A DNA stretch of 64,000 nucleotides, taken from NCBI GenBank assembly GCA_002816875.1, contig MUCP01000013.1, positions 1 through 64,000 of the forward strand, read 5' to 3'. The DNA is from SAR202 cluster bacterium Io17-Chloro-G2. GTDB taxonomy: Bacteria; Chloroflexota; Dehalococcoidia; Lucifugimonadales; UBA3495. The notes beneath the pieces are model-generated. The model did no database searches, was not told the DNA's origin, and saw only the letters and a list, made by a program, of their open reading frames with translations. Shown one piece after another: positions 54,569 to 63,648 of the stretch. Positions within the stretch are counted from its first letter, which is position 1. The number at the start of each line of letters is the position of its first letter. The position numbers and the translations under genes are program-made.

Positions 54569-55306
54569 ATGGAAAAGGCGGAACGAGATCGAATATTGAG
54601 CAGTATGAGTCAGGAGGAGTCGGACGCATATCGTCAGATCCTCCAGGAAGTACGCGCCGAGGCCAAGGCTCTGCCCGGCGAACAGATCGCCCGAAGAAAG
54701 CAGGTTTTGGGCCCGCGATTGGAGAGCTTGCAAGGTAATGTGAAGCTCGCCTTGACGGCTACAGCCGCCCGGGACCAGACTGGCCCCAACGAGGGCGAGA
54801 CCCCTCCCGATTTCAACCTGAAACGGATGGGGTCGGAAGAAAAGGTGAGCCTGTCCAGCTTCCGGGGCAAACGCCCGGTGGGGCTGATCTTCGGCAGCTA
54901 CACCTGACCCCCCTTCCGCGTTCAGGTTGATCGCATAAACGAGCTCTACCGCCGGTTCAACGGCGAGGTGGAATTCTTCGTTGTCTACGTGCAGGAAGCC
55001 CATCCCACCGACGGGCGGCAGACCGACAGCAACGTAGAGGCGGGAATCCTCTTCCGCCAGCATCAAAGTTTTGATGAGCGGAACGATGTCGCCGCCACCT
55101 GCACCTTGGACCTCCACGTAGAGGTGCCGGTGCTGGTGGAAGAGATGGACAACAACGTGGATGAAGCTTACGGCGCCGCTCCCGAACGCCTGTATCTCAT
55201 CGACGTCGACGGAAAGGTGGCCTACCATGGAGGGGCTGGCCCCCACTTCTTTGATTTGGATGAGTGGGAAGAAGCCCTGAAGGCCTGCGTTGGGGTAACC
55301 GCGTAG
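54569..55306 (+). CDS. Deiodinase-like selenoprotein with in-frame UGA (Sec113)
   Basis: A 245-residue protein, reading through TGA at 54905-54907 as selenocysteine (residue 113). The active site reads FGSYT-U-PPF, matching FGSCT-U-PPF of iodothyronine deiodinases at every position but one. Later landmarks also match: VVYVQEAHPTDG (EAHPSDG in vertebrate enzymes), AYGAAPERLYLID and VAYHGGAGPH. The frame stays open for 133 codons after the TGA and stops at 55306. AGGAAGG about 7 bases before ATG 54569 gives the start. A 70-residue charged helical segment precedes the thioredoxin-like domain and has no counterpart in animal deiodinases. Downstream of the UGA is a bSECIS-like hairpin. In a bacterium the substrate is probably not thyroid hormone; a redox or dehalogenation role is likely. 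Confidence 0.88.
54918..54934 (+). promoter_or_regulatory. Candidate bacterial SECIS hairpin
   Basis: GCG-T-TCA-GGT-TGA-T-CGC folds into a hairpin with two 3-base stems separated by a U-U mismatch and a GGU loop. The loop G lies 18 bases after the UGA, within the 16-37 base window of known bacterial SECIS elements, which also need G in the first loop positions. Confidence 0.6.
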
Positions 55307-55320
55307 AAGACCCGGGGCCT

Positions 55321-55390
55321 TACCCTCAGTCCTTCTCCCGGCGGGAGAGGGGACGCCTACCATGGAATGCGAGGCTGGGTGAGGGCCGGT
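55321..55390. repeat. Intergenic CTCTCCC-type repeat
   Basis: CCCTCAGTCCTTCTCCCGGC then GGGAGAGGGG, followed by GGGTGAGGGCC: nested complementary arms of a common scattered repeat. It follows the selenoprotein gene. Confidence 0.45.
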
Positions 55391-55560
55391 CCCTTCCCCA
55401 AGCCCCGTACTGGGTTGAATCCGCGATTCGACCGGTTTAAAATATCAGTGCCGCCTACCCCAAAGGGAGGCGAGCCGGACAATTTAAAATTCCATCACAT
55501 TCGGAATGGCCGCTGGGATCGATGTTGACCGAGACGGCCCCAAAACTGAATGGTTTTCAC

Positions 55561-55598
55561 GTAAAAGCCCCGCCGGGAAGGTGGGGCTTTACTTTTTT
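55561..55598 (+). terminator. Rho-independent terminator
   Basis: GTAAAAGCCCCGCC and GTGGGGCTTTAC pair around GGGAAG and are followed by TTTTTTC. It lies between the selenoprotein and the peptidase gene and shows that the peptidase does not begin as early as the open frame would allow. Confidence 0.8.
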
Positions 55599-55646
55599 CA
55601 TTTGCTCGAACCCGCTGCCACAGCTTCGCCAAGTTCGGTGTGTCTC

Positions 55647-56627
55647 TTGAATTCCACCATTACTTCGGTGAAAGGATTGGAGGCAGGGCATTACACCGAC
55701 CTTGAGAACGCCACCGGCTGCACGGTTGTCCTTTGCCGGCAGGGCGCGGTGGGGGGCGTGGATGTCCGGGGCGGCTCTCCGGGCACCCGGGAGACGGACC
55801 TGCTCAGGCCGGTTCACCGTGTGGACCGGGTGCACGCGATCCTTTTGAGCGGCGGCAGCGCCTTCGGTTTGGACGCGGCTGGAGGAGTGGTCCGCTATCT
55901 GGAAGAGAAGGGTATCGGCTTTGAAGCCGGCCCCGCCGTAGTTCCCATAGTTTCCGGCGCCATCTTGTTCGACCTGGCTCTGCTCAACCATAAGGTCAGA
56001 CCCGGTCCCGAGGAAGGATACCGCGCCTGCCTGGCCGCGGTTCCGGGACCCATGGCGGAAGGGTGCGTCGGCGCGGGAACGGGCGCCACCGTGGCCAAGG
56101 GCCGCGGACGGGAGCGGGCCATCAAATCCGGCATCGGGTCGGCTAGCCTGAAAATGCCCAACGGCTCGACGGTGTCGGCGGCGGTGGCGGTCAACGCATA
56201 TGGCGGTATATTCGATCACCGCAGCGGGCGTTTGGTGGCCGGGCCTAGGCGGGACGACGGCCAAGGGTTTGATGATCCGGTGGGGCTGCTGATGGGTCAA
56301 GACCCAGGAAAAGATGGTCAAGAATTGTCCAATACCACCATCGGGGTCGTGGCCACCGACGCCCGGTTGACCAGAGAGGAAGCCAACTACCTGGCAAGGG
56401 TCAGCCATGATGGACTGGCACTGTCCATTCGGCCCTGCCACACCATCAGGGACGGCGATACCATGTTTGCGCTGGCCACGGGACATCTTACAGATGAAAG
56501 TCAACCGGTGGACCTTACGGTGCTGGGCGCCGCCGGTGTGGAGGTGACCGCCCTGGCGATCTTGAGAGCTGTGGAAACGGCCACCGGCCTAGGCGGGCTA
56601 CCCGCAACAAGTGAACTTCCATGGTGA
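55647..56627 (+). CDS. P1-family aminopeptidase (DmpA-like)
   Basis: A 326-residue P1 peptidase. TSVKGLEAGHYTDLENATGCTVVLC is the classic beginning; GGSAFGLDAAGGVVRYLEE and GRVGAGTGATVAKG-like segments follow, and the autocatalytic cleavage region is near the Gly-Ser stretch at residues 205-215, where the nucleophile is normally Ser (NTTIGVVATDA segment). The start is TTG 55647 or GTG 55638. The longer open frame runs through the terminator at 55561-55598 and is rejected. It cleaves N-terminal D- or L-amino acids from peptides or amides. Confidence 0.83.
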   Translation: MNSTITSVKGLEAGHYTDLENATGCTVVLCRQGAVGGVDVRGGSPGTRETDLLRPVHRVDRVHAILLSGGSAFGLDAAGGVVRYLEEKGIGFEAGPAVVPIVSGAILFDLALLNHKVRPGPEEGYRACLAAVPGPMAEGCVGAGTGATVAKGRGRERAIKSGIGSASLKMPNGSTVSAAVAVNAYGGIFDHRSGRLVAGPRRDDGQGFDDPVGLLMGQDPGKDGQELSNTTIGVVATDARLTREEANYLARVSHDGLALSIRPCHTIRDGDTMFALATGHLTDESQPVDLTVLGAAGVEVTALAILRAVETATGLGGLPATSELPW

Positions 56628-57526
56628 GGTTACCTATTGACACCTCAAACCCGGCCATTGGATTCATAGGTCTGGGCGTTCTAGGGAAAGGACTGAGTTT
56701 AGCCATGGCTCAGAGCGGCCAAAAGGTTTGCGGGGTCTATAGCCGCACCCAGGCATCGGCCCAGTGGGCAGCCGAGCGGATAGAAGGGTGCCGCGTATTC
56801 ACCCAAGCCCAGGAACTGTGTGACCAGATGGACCTGGTCTTCGTGACCACCCCCGATGCGGTCATCAGGCAGATCGCATCAGCAATCTCCTGGAGGCCAA
56901 ACCAGGGAGTTGTGCACTGTTCTGGCGCTTCGTCGGAACAGATCCTGGAGCCGGCTGCGAAACAGGGAGCGACTACCGGCGCGTTTCATCCTTGCCAGAC
57001 ATTTGCCGGCCTGAGTGATCCCGCCGAGGCTGCGGACAGACTCAGGGGCGTCACCTTTGCCGTGGCTGGGAATGGCTGGGCGCCCAGCTATCTTCGCGGC
57101 CTGGCGGTGACGCTGGGCGGATATCCAATAGCTGTTCCCGACGGCCAACGTCCCCAATACCACGCCGCCAGTGTCGTGGCCTGCGGTCATTTGGTCGCGC
57201 TGTTGAGTGGAGCGGTCCGGTTATGGGAAGGGATGGGTTTCACCCAAGAGGAAGCGGTTCAAGCCCTGTATCCCCTGTGCCGGTCCACCCTCGAGAACGT
57301 CGCTAAACACGGCCTGGCCGCCGCCGCCACGGGACCGGCCATGCGGGGTGATACCGCTACGATCAAATCCCACTTGGATGCCCTGAGCGATGGATTCACA
57401 GGTTTGATCCCATCGTACACCGCGTTGGCCCGGGATTCATTGACCATTGCCAAAACGCGAGGGCTGCTAGAATCCCAGATCAGCGAAATCAACCGTCTTC
57501 TAGATAGCTTTACCCCAGAGGGGTAG
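56621..57526 (+). CDS. panG: Rossmann/DUF2520 oxidoreductase, probable ketopantoate reductase PanG
   Basis: A 301-residue protein: N-terminal Rossmann fold with IGFIGLGVLGKGLSLAMAQ, then HCSGASSEQIL and GAFHPCQTFAG, and a helical DUF2520 C-terminal domain. The family (COG5495) includes PanG, a ketopantoate reductase identified in Francisella. Here it directly precedes panB and panC, the other pantothenate genes, and no panE-like gene is present. That operon position strongly suggests PanG. It overlaps the P1 peptidase stop by 7 bases. Confidence 0.75.
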   Translation: MVRLPIDTSNPAIGFIGLGVLGKGLSLAMAQSGQKVCGVYSRTQASAQWAAERIEGCRVFTQAQELCDQMDLVFVTTPDAVIRQIASAISWRPNQGVVHCSGASSEQILEPAAKQGATTGAFHPCQTFAGLSDPAEAADRLRGVTFAVAGNGWAPSYLRGLAVTLGGYPIAVPDGQRPQYHAASVVACGHLVALLSGAVRLWEGMGFTQEEAVQALYPLCRSTLENVAKHGLAAAATGPAMRGDTATIKSHLDALSDGFTGLIPSYTALARDSLTIAKTRGLLESQISEINRLLDSFTPEG

Positions 57527-57614
57527 CTCTGCTTTCGCTAGCCGATTGTGGCGGCAAAGGTTGCCTAAAACTCGATCGAGGACCAACCATAACCAGCGAG
57601 GAGAGGCCGAAACG

Positions 57615-58454
57615 ATGCATAAAGTAACGGTCCGGGACATTGCCGAAATGAAATCCAGGGGCGAGAAGATCCCCATGATCACGGCTTACGACTACACCAC
57701 GGCAAAGGCGGTGGACCAGGCCGGAATACCCCTGCTCCTGGTGGGAGATAGCCTGGGCATGGTGGTTTTGGGCTACGAATCCACCGTGTCGGTGACCATG
57801 GAAGACATGTTGCATCACGTCAAAGCGGTGACCCGGGGGGCCAAAAGCGCCATGGTCATCGCCGATCTGCCGTTCATGACCTACCATTTGGACCCATCCC
57901 AAGCTTTGGGCAACGCCGGCCGGCTTATCCAGGAAGGAGGAGCTTCCTCGGTCAAACTGGAAGGAGGCGAGCGTATGGCTGAGACCACCCGGCGAATCGT
58001 GGAATGCGGTATTCCCGTCATGGGGCACATAGGCCTCACTCCCCAATCTGTCAACGGGCTGGGCGGTTACCGGGTTCAAGGCCGGGGGCGGGAGGAAGCG
58101 GAGCAACTTTTGAAAGACGCTGTGGCTCTGGAACAGGCCGGCGCCTACGCCGTGGTGTTGGAAATGGTCCCCATACCGTTGGCTTGCATGATCTCCAAGA
58201 GATTGACAATCCCGACCATAGGCATCGGGGCCGGAGTAGGATGCGACGGACAGGTGCAAGTGATTCACGACATGCTGGGATTGTTCACCGATTTCGTCCC
58301 TAAGCACGCTAGGCGATACGCCCATCTGGCCGACCTGATGACCGACGCTCTCACCCGATACGCCCAAGACGTACGGGACGGCTCGTTCCCCTCGGCCAAG
58401 GAGAGTTTCAAAATGGACGAGGCCGTGTTGGAAGGCATGGCTGCGGCCTCTTAG
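57615..58454 (+). CDS. panB: 3-methyl-2-oxobutanoate hydroxymethyltransferase
   Basis: A 279-residue PanB. PMITAYDYTTAKAVDQAGIPLLLVGDSLGMVVLGY is the signature beginning, and VKLEGG (active-site Lys), HIGLTPQSVNGLGGY and IGIGAGVGCDGQVQV follow. It forms ketopantoate from 2-oxoisovalerate and methylene-tetrahydrofolate. AGGAGAGG lies upstream of ATG 57615; the longer open frame (57546) is rejected. It lies between the PanG-like gene and panC. Confidence 0.95.
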   Translation: MHKVTVRDIAEMKSRGEKIPMITAYDYTTAKAVDQAGIPLLLVGDSLGMVVLGYESTVSVTMEDMLHHVKAVTRGAKSAMVIADLPFMTYHLDPSQALGNAGRLIQEGGASSVKLEGGERMAETTRRIVECGIPVMGHIGLTPQSVNGLGGYRVQGRGREEAEQLLKDAVALEQAGAYAVVLEMVPIPLACMISKRLTIPTIGIGAGVGCDGQVQVIHDMLGLFTDFVPKHARRYAHLADLMTDALTRYAQDVRDGSFPSAKESFKMDEAVLEGMAAAS

Positions 58455-58530
58455 AGGAATCCGTTCACCTAGAACCATGGTAGAATGATTGTGTAGGCAG
58501 ATCACAGGAATGACGGGGAGGATTTTAGAA

Positions 58531-58686
58531 ATGCCGCTGTTGGTACTTATCAAACTTAGCTTCGGCATTCTCAAACATTCCTTTCTTCATCCGACAGACG
58601 TGTTGGTTTTGGATAAGGAATCGGGACAGGTGTCCGGTCATCGGCAATTAGATAATCAAGGTCAGAATCCTAGGATTGACTCATAG
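58531..58686 (+). CDS. Small hypothetical protein between panB and panC
   Basis: A 51-residue peptide beginning MPLLVLIKLSFGILKHSF, with a basic first half and a polar second half. GGGGAGG about 9 bases before ATG 58531 is a strong ribosome binding site, which is the main support. No homologue is recognised. It and the next small ORF separate panB from panC by 458 bases. Confidence 0.4.
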   Translation: MPLLVLIKLSFGILKHSFLHPTDVLVLDKESGQVSGHRQLDNQGQNPRIDS

Positions 58687-58692
58687 TCCGGT

Positions 58693-58884
58693 TTGATTTG
58701 GATTTTCATTGGCCTCATTGCATTTCTGGCATTCCTCGAGTTGATCATCCTTGGACTGATAGTATTCCTGACAATCCGTTTTGACGAAGCGAAAACCCGG
58801 GATACCAGAGAGAATCTCTGGAAAGGTTTCACCTCCATCCTAGGCGCGCTCATCGGACTCGTGGCTGGAAGAGGATTGAGTTGA
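58693..58884 (+). CDS. Small hypothetical membrane protein
   Basis: A 63-residue peptide: one long hydrophobic helix (FIGLIAFLAFLELIILGLIVFLTI), a charged middle (DEAKTRDTREN) and a weakly hydrophobic end (GALIGLVAG). It starts at TTG 58693, 6 bases after the previous small ORF. No clear ribosome binding site is present, so the call is weak. Confidence 0.35.
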   Translation: MIWIFIGLIAFLAFLELIILGLIVFLTIRFDEAKTRDTRENLWKGFTSILGALIGLVAGRGLS

Positions 58885-58912
58885 ACCACTACGCCGAAGG
58901 CTGATTTCGGAT

Positions 58913-59749
58913 ATGCGGGTTGCCACGTCGATCCCGGATCTCTCAACGCTCCTAAACAGTATTCCCCGTCCCCTGGGTCTGGTTCCCACCATGGGCGCTC
59001 TGCACGATGGCCACTTGGCGTTGGTTGAAAAGGCCCGCCGGGAGAACCAGTCGTTGGTGGCCACCATCTTCGTTAATCCAACCCAGTTTGGACCCCAAGA
59101 AGACCTGTCTGGTTACCCCAGAGACGAGAACAGAGACCTGGATATGCTCCGCCAACATGGGGTGGACCTGGTGTTCGCACCCACGGCGGAAGAGATGTAT
59201 CCGCAAGGCTTTGACACCTGGGTGGACGTCGGCGCCCTGGGGGACCGGCTGGAAGGCGCCCACCGGCCCGGACACTTTCGCGGGGTGGCCACGGTTGTTA
59301 CCAAGTTGTTTGGTCTGGTGCGGCCTGACCGGGCTTATTTCGGCCAAAAGGACGGCCAGCAGTTGGCGGTGATCCGCCGTATCGTACGGGACCTTAACCT
59401 GGGGCTGGAGGTCGTGGCCGTGCCCACGGTGCGCGACCCCGACGGGCTGGCGCAAAGCAGCCGCAACGCCTACCTGACACCCAGCCAGCGTAAAGCGGCG
59501 CCTGTGGTGTACCGGTCCCTTTGCCGGGCCAAAACGCTTTGGAGCAATGGAGAAAGGGACGCTGATAAGCTGCGGGCAGAAGTGAGGGCCGGTTTAGAAG
59601 GGGAACCGCTGGTGGAGACCATTGATTACGCCAGCGTGGCCCACGCCGAAAGTTTGGACGAATTGGACCAGGCGTCAGCTGGGGCAATGGTGTCTGTGGC
59701 GGTTAGGATCGGCCGCACCAGGTTGATTGACAACCTGATCCTCGAATAA
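58913..59749 (+). CDS. panC: Pantothenate synthetase
   Basis: A 278-residue pantoate-beta-alanine ligase. VPTMGALHDGHLALVEKAR carries the HIGH-type ATP motif, IFVNPTQFGPQEDLSGYPR follows, and DGLAQSSRNAYL the KMSKS-like site. It joins pantoate and beta-alanine with ATP. ATG 58913 is used; upstream there is only a weak AAGG. It completes a panG-panB-panC gene set. Confidence 0.96.
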   Translation: MRVATSIPDLSTLLNSIPRPLGLVPTMGALHDGHLALVEKARRENQSLVATIFVNPTQFGPQEDLSGYPRDENRDLDMLRQHGVDLVFAPTAEEMYPQGFDTWVDVGALGDRLEGAHRPGHFRGVATVVTKLFGLVRPDRAYFGQKDGQQLAVIRRIVRDLNLGLEVVAVPTVRDPDGLAQSSRNAYLTPSQRKAAPVVYRSLCRAKTLWSNGERDADKLRAEVRAGLEGEPLVETIDYASVAHAESLDELDQASAGAMVSVAVRIGRTRLIDNLILE

Positions 59750-59866
59750 GACAGGGGCATTGGTCCTGCCCCGGCCTGCCGGCTAAGACAAGCGCGAATT
59801 TCGTCTTATATTGATGAACCCGAGGTGGATGATTCGCGTTACCGGCGGAGACGGCAGATGCCTGCA

Positions 59867-62278
59867 TCAACCACCCGTAGCGCTGGCTCCCTCGGAAACT
59901 CTCGCCCTTTTGACCCCGCTGATAGCGCCGTAAAACACTATTGCCAACAACGGCGAGGCGCCGGCAACTAGAAAAGCCGCGGTCACGCTAAAATGCGCCG
60001 CTATGAAGCCCAGAAACAACGCGCCGCCGCTCATTGCCACATCCCGGCCCATTGTGAAGGTGTTGATCGCGGCGCCTCGATTCTCGTTGGAGACGCTGTC
60101 CGCGGCAAACGCGGTGAGGGAGGGTATGACGGCGCCCATGCCCAAACCCAAGGTAGCGGCGAGCACCAGAAGTCCAAAGGCGGAGTGGGTCATAGGAATG
60201 AATAAGACCGAAACGCCGATAACCATCAGGCTGGGGAGGAAGATCACTGGAAATCCATACCTGTCGGATGCCCTGCCAGTTATCTGCTTTGCCGGAAAAG
60301 AGCCCAGTGCGACGATCAGCAGGAACAGTCCCGGGTTATTCAATCCCTGTTGAACTGCGTAAATGGGTAGAATGGTGAAGGTCACCACCCGCGCCATCCA
60401 TACTCCGAAGTTGACCACCGCGGCCACCCCAGCCTCTTTACGGAAGCTGTCGCTCAGCTTGGGAAGCCTACGAACGCCTTGGGGCCTGTAGGGGTCTCTG
60501 ACGAACAGAAAGGCGAGGACCGAAGCGCCGGCAATGGCGGCAGCGGCTAACGCCGCGACGGTGAAACTTCCTGATTGGGCTGGGGAAGCGGCGCCCTGGG
60601 GGCCCGAGTCGAAACTGACGAATTCCCCCAACATTAGCCATATGCCAACGACAGGCCCCAGACCCAACCCAAGTTGCGGAAATATACCGAATGCGGCTTG
60701 AGACTCCCCGCGGCGGTCGGGAGGCACGACTTCACCAACCATCGTGACTATGGCCGTGTAGGCCATGGCGAACCCCACGCCAAGTATGAATTGACCCAGG
60801 ATAAGAACCGCTGTCGATGGCGCCGACGCCAGAATCAGACACGCAATGGCGATCAGCGCGATTGAGACCGTGGCGATCGGTTTTCTTCCCTTCCCGTCAA
60901 CCAGCCATCCCACAAAAGGGCGAGTCAGCAGTTGGCTCAACCCCATGATGCCTATGATCCTGCTAACTTCATTGGCGCTTCCTCCCAGGGCCTGAACGTG
61001 CAGCGGGAGTGTAGGATGCAGGATGGACAGGCTCGCGGCAACCAGGAGCGTGCCAAGCGACACCAGCAAGAAGTTGGGATTGAGTATTCGCTCCTCGACG
61101 TACTCGAGGGCGGCTGAGACCATGAATATGTATCCCTGATCCTCGCCCACATCCAGGTATAATGGCGCCGCCACTTGGTCTCCGACGGTAGAGATGCTTT
61201 CCGCGCCGGCTTTGATCTGCTCCATCTGGCGCGGACTCAGGATGTGGCTTTTTACCAGGGTGACCGCAACCTCGCGTTCAGCTTGCGTGTCGTAACCCAG
61301 GTAGACTTCCTTCCTATTACCCTCGCCCAACAACCGCAGTAGCCGGTAACGTCCTCCACCGATGGTCGAGGGACGGCCTCTCACCAGCAGCACCGGGGCG
61401 CTCGAGCTGCGTACCAGGTGGTCGGCGACGCTGCCGTGCATCATGCGGCCTAGCCCTGTGCGCCCGTGAGTGCTCATTACCACCAAGTTGTCGGAGCCGC
61501 TATTTGCGGCCTCCACCATATGAAACCTGGGGTCTCCGTTTAAGATTCGATAGCTGACCTGTACGCCCTGTTGACTAAAGGTCTCAGCGCGGTCTTGCAG
61601 GTAGCTTTCCATTGTCTGAGGGGCTTGGGCTTCGACGTGGGCATCTGATTCCGATGGGCCAGCTTCCGCGCCAGACCTCTCAGATGCGACGTGGACCAGC
61701 TCTACGTCGAACTTGCCAGCCGTGGCGATGGCGCTGGCCTGCTGAAGAGCTAGCTCCGATAAGTGAGAACCGTCTAGCGGCACTACTAACTTGCTCCAGG
61801 AGATTTCGCGCCGGCTGGCGTCATCCGTGGGGCGGTATAGCAGTAGCGGCAGCGCCGACCGGCGCAGCACCTGCTCAGCTACGCTGCCGAGAGCTAACCG
61901 GCGTAATCCAGTACGCCCGTGGGTGCACATGGCGATGATGTCGGCACGGTGGCGGCTCCCCATAGCGACTATTTCTTCGGCAACCTCACCGTAGGCAATG
62001 TCGACGCTTACCTCAAGCCCACCCGATTGCAACTCGCCAGCCAGACCTCTCAAGTAATCCGACATCTCGTTTTGTTGAGAGAGCGTGGCCTGTGGATTTG
62101 AGCGTCGAAAGGGATGCGCCGCCATCCTGCGAATGGCGCTCCCTGTGGGAACCACCTGGACTAAGATTATGGAACTGCCGGTGCTGTGAGCGAGGGAGGC
62201 CGCCGGAGTTAGGATCTGCTCCGAATTAGGCGAGCCATCAACAGGCACGAGAATGCGGTTGAACTCAGGGTCGGCCAT
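59867..62278 (-). CDS. USP-USP-kinase N-lobe-MFS fusion protein
   Basis: An 803-residue protein with four distinct parts. Universal-stress domain 1 occupies residues 1-150 (ILVPVDGSPNSE; CTHGRTGLRRLALGS) and domain 2 residues 160-300 (LVVPLDGSHLSE; STHGRTGLGRMMHGS); both keep the GxxGx9GS ATP-binding motif. A kinase N-lobe of about 85 residues (309-392) has the glycine loop LLGEGNRKEVYLG and the VAVTLVK lysine at 343, but no catalytic lobe. An MFS transporter of about 12 helices runs from about 400 to the end. The kinase lobe resembles that of the giant kinase at 13284. The lack of an ATG nearby for a separate MFS gene, and the intact frame, support one polypeptide. It may be a nucleotide-sensing transporter. 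Confidence 0.85.
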   Translation of the reverse strand: MADPEFNRILVPVDGSPNSEQILTPAASLAHSTGSSIILVQVVPTGSAIRRMAAHPFRRSNPQATLSQQNEMSDYLRGLAGELQSGGLEVSVDIAYGEVAEEIVAMGSRHRADIIAMCTHGRTGLRRLALGSVAEQVLRRSALPLLLYRPTDDASRREISWSKLVVPLDGSHLSELALQQASAIATAGKFDVELVHVASERSGAEAGPSESDAHVEAQAPQTMESYLQDRAETFSQQGVQVSYRILNGDPRFHMVEAANSGSDNLVVMSTHGRTGLGRMMHGSVADHLVRSSSAPVLLVRGRPSTIGGGRYRLLRLLGEGNRKEVYLGYDTQAEREVAVTLVKSHILSPRQMEQIKAGAESISTVGDQVAAPLYLDVGEDQGYIFMVSAALEYVEERILNPNFLLVSLGTLLVAASLSILHPTLPLHVQALGGSANEVSRIIGIMGLSQLLTRPFVGWLVDGKGRKPIATVSIALIAIACLILASAPSTAVLILGQFILGVGFAMAYTAIVTMVGEVVPPDRRGESQAAFGIFPQLGLGLGPVVGIWLMLGEFVSFDSGPQGAASPAQSGSFTVAALAAAAIAGASVLAFLFVRDPYRPQGVRRLPKLSDSFRKEAGVAAVVNFGVWMARVVTFTILPIYAVQQGLNNPGLFLLIVALGSFPAKQITGRASDRYGFPVIFLPSLMVIGVSVLFIPMTHSAFGLLVLAATLGLGMGAVIPSLTAFAADSVSNENRGAAINTFTMGRDVAMSGGALFLGFIAAHFSVTAAFLVAGASPLLAIVFYGAISGVKRARVSEGASATGG

Positions 62279-62649
62279 TTGAACGCTCCAGTCGGTTGGC
62301 GGATCCGTTGGAAGATGTGTGCCGGACAGGCCCAGAATGCCGCGCCCATCCGTTGGGAATCATGACCTGCTATCAGATTGCCATGGTCATCGTCAACCAT
62401 AACTCCGCCCGCTAGGGTTGACGGGGTTGTCATGTACTGCGGAATGTTTGGCGTTCCAAGGTGAGCAGGAGACCAATGACCGCGTTCCTGTCTTCATCAC
62501 AAGCGGTACGATCATCTGAGGTGATTCGGGATTGCCGGAATATGGTTTGCCACCAGGACGAGTTTGTCAACAGGGCGCAGGAATAACCACTCCTGATGGG
62601 AAGCCCGTGGAACTACCGAGGTGCCGCTTAAGCCGAGTTTGGGGAAAGA
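62279..62649. other. Gene-free gap between the fusion gene and etfA
   Basis: A 371-base gap with no supported gene or repeat. It should contain the control region of the fusion gene, but I see no convincing -35/-10 pair. Confidence 0.35.
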
Positions 62650-63648
62650 TTACTCTTGGACCAGTTCCCTGACCGCCTCGGCGAAAGCGGGGATCACCTG
62701 CTCCCAGTCGCCAACCACCGCGTAACGCGCCTCTCTTAAGATGTTGGCTTCGGAGTCTTTGTTGATGGCCACGATGACCTTTGCGCCTGAGCATCCTGCC
62801 ATGTGCTGGCTAGCCCCGGATATGGCCACGGTGATGTAAAGGTCAGGCGTGATTGTCTTTCCGGTGAGTCCCACTTGATAGCTGGAAGGCACCCAGCCTG
62901 AGTCTACGGCGGCCCGGGAAGCGCCCACCGCGCCGCCCAATTGTTTGGCCAGGTCTTCTAACGCCGAGAACGGCTCGGGACCGCCCAGTCCCCTTCCTCC
63001 GGAAACCACCACCCTGGCGTCTTCTAGTTTTATGCCCTCGGCCTCTTCTTTTACGGTCTCGACCACCTGGCACCGGACCTGGGAAGCATCGATCTCCACC
63101 GGGAATGACACCACCTGGCCCTGGCGAGAGGCGTCCGCCTCCAGTGGCTCGTAGGCCTTGGGCCTGATGGCGGCTACTTGGGGACTGTAATTGCAGCTCA
63201 CCACCGCCACTGCGTTGCCGCCGTACACCGGACGGTTGGCCAAGAGTTTGCCCGACGAGGCATCCACCGAAACCTCGAGGCAGTCTTGGGCCAAGCCTAC
63301 ACCCAGCCTGAATGCCAGCCGGGGGGCCAATTCACGGCCCTGGTTGGTGCGCGCGACGAGAACGATCGACGGATTGGCTTCTTTGACCAGCGCTTCCATG
63401 GCGACGAGCTGAACGTCCACCTGGTAATCGGCCAGCAGGGGGTGGGTCACCGCGTAAACCTTGTCGGCCCCGTGGCTTATGGCTTGAGAGGAGGGCTGGT
63501 CCAGCGTGGCGCCGAAGACGCCTATGGCAAGCTCCTGGCCCAGGCTATCTGCCAACCCGCGGCCCGCGGCCAGCAGCTCCAAGGATGTGAGACTCAAATC
63601 GCCTGCCGCCACGTCTCCCAGGACTAAAACTCCAGATTCGTCTGCCAT
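62650..63648 (-). CDS. etfA: Electron transfer flavoprotein, alpha subunit
   Basis: A 332-residue EtfA. The N-terminal domain begins [24 protein letters not shown]. The FAD-binding C-terminal domain contains [45 protein letters not shown] and [20 protein letters not shown] 6 bases before ATG 63648 sets the start. Together with EtfB it carries electrons from acyl-CoA or similar dehydrogenases to ETF-quinone oxidoreductase. The etfB stop is 113 bases upstream. Confidence 0.95.
   Translation of the reverse strand: MADESGVLVLGDVAAGDLSLTSLELLAAGRGLADSLGQELAIGVFGATLDQPSSQAISHGADKVYAVTHPLLADYQVDVQLVAMEALVKEANPSIVLVARTNQGRELAPRLAFRLGVGLAQDCLEVSVDASSGKLLANRPVYGGNAVAVVSCNYSPQVAAIRPKAYEPLEADASRQGQVVSFPVEIDASQVRCQVVETVKEEAEGIKLEDARVVVSGGRGLGGPEPFSALEDLAKQLGGAVGASRAAVDSGWVPSSYQVGLTGKTITPDLYITVAISGASQHMAGCSGAKVIVAINKDSEANILREARYAVVGDWEQVIPAFAEAVRELVQE

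Noticed and set aside
54524-55363. A 279-residue open frame antisense to the deiodinase-like gene
   Set aside because: Its residues follow the third-codon pattern of the sense gene and it has no recognisable domain. The sense strand has the family motifs.
55405-55445. Possible tRNA (GGTTGAATCC followed by GATTCGACC)
   Set aside because: The two halves resemble a T-arm, but no acceptor or anticodon arm can be drawn. It is treated as a chance inverted repeat.
55506-55646. N-terminal extension of the P1 peptidase
   Set aside because: The extension would read through a strong rho-independent terminator and contains no family sequence.
57510-58574. A 354-residue open frame antisense to panB
   Set aside because: It is a His-rich shadow of panB with no family match, and the sense gene is unmistakable.
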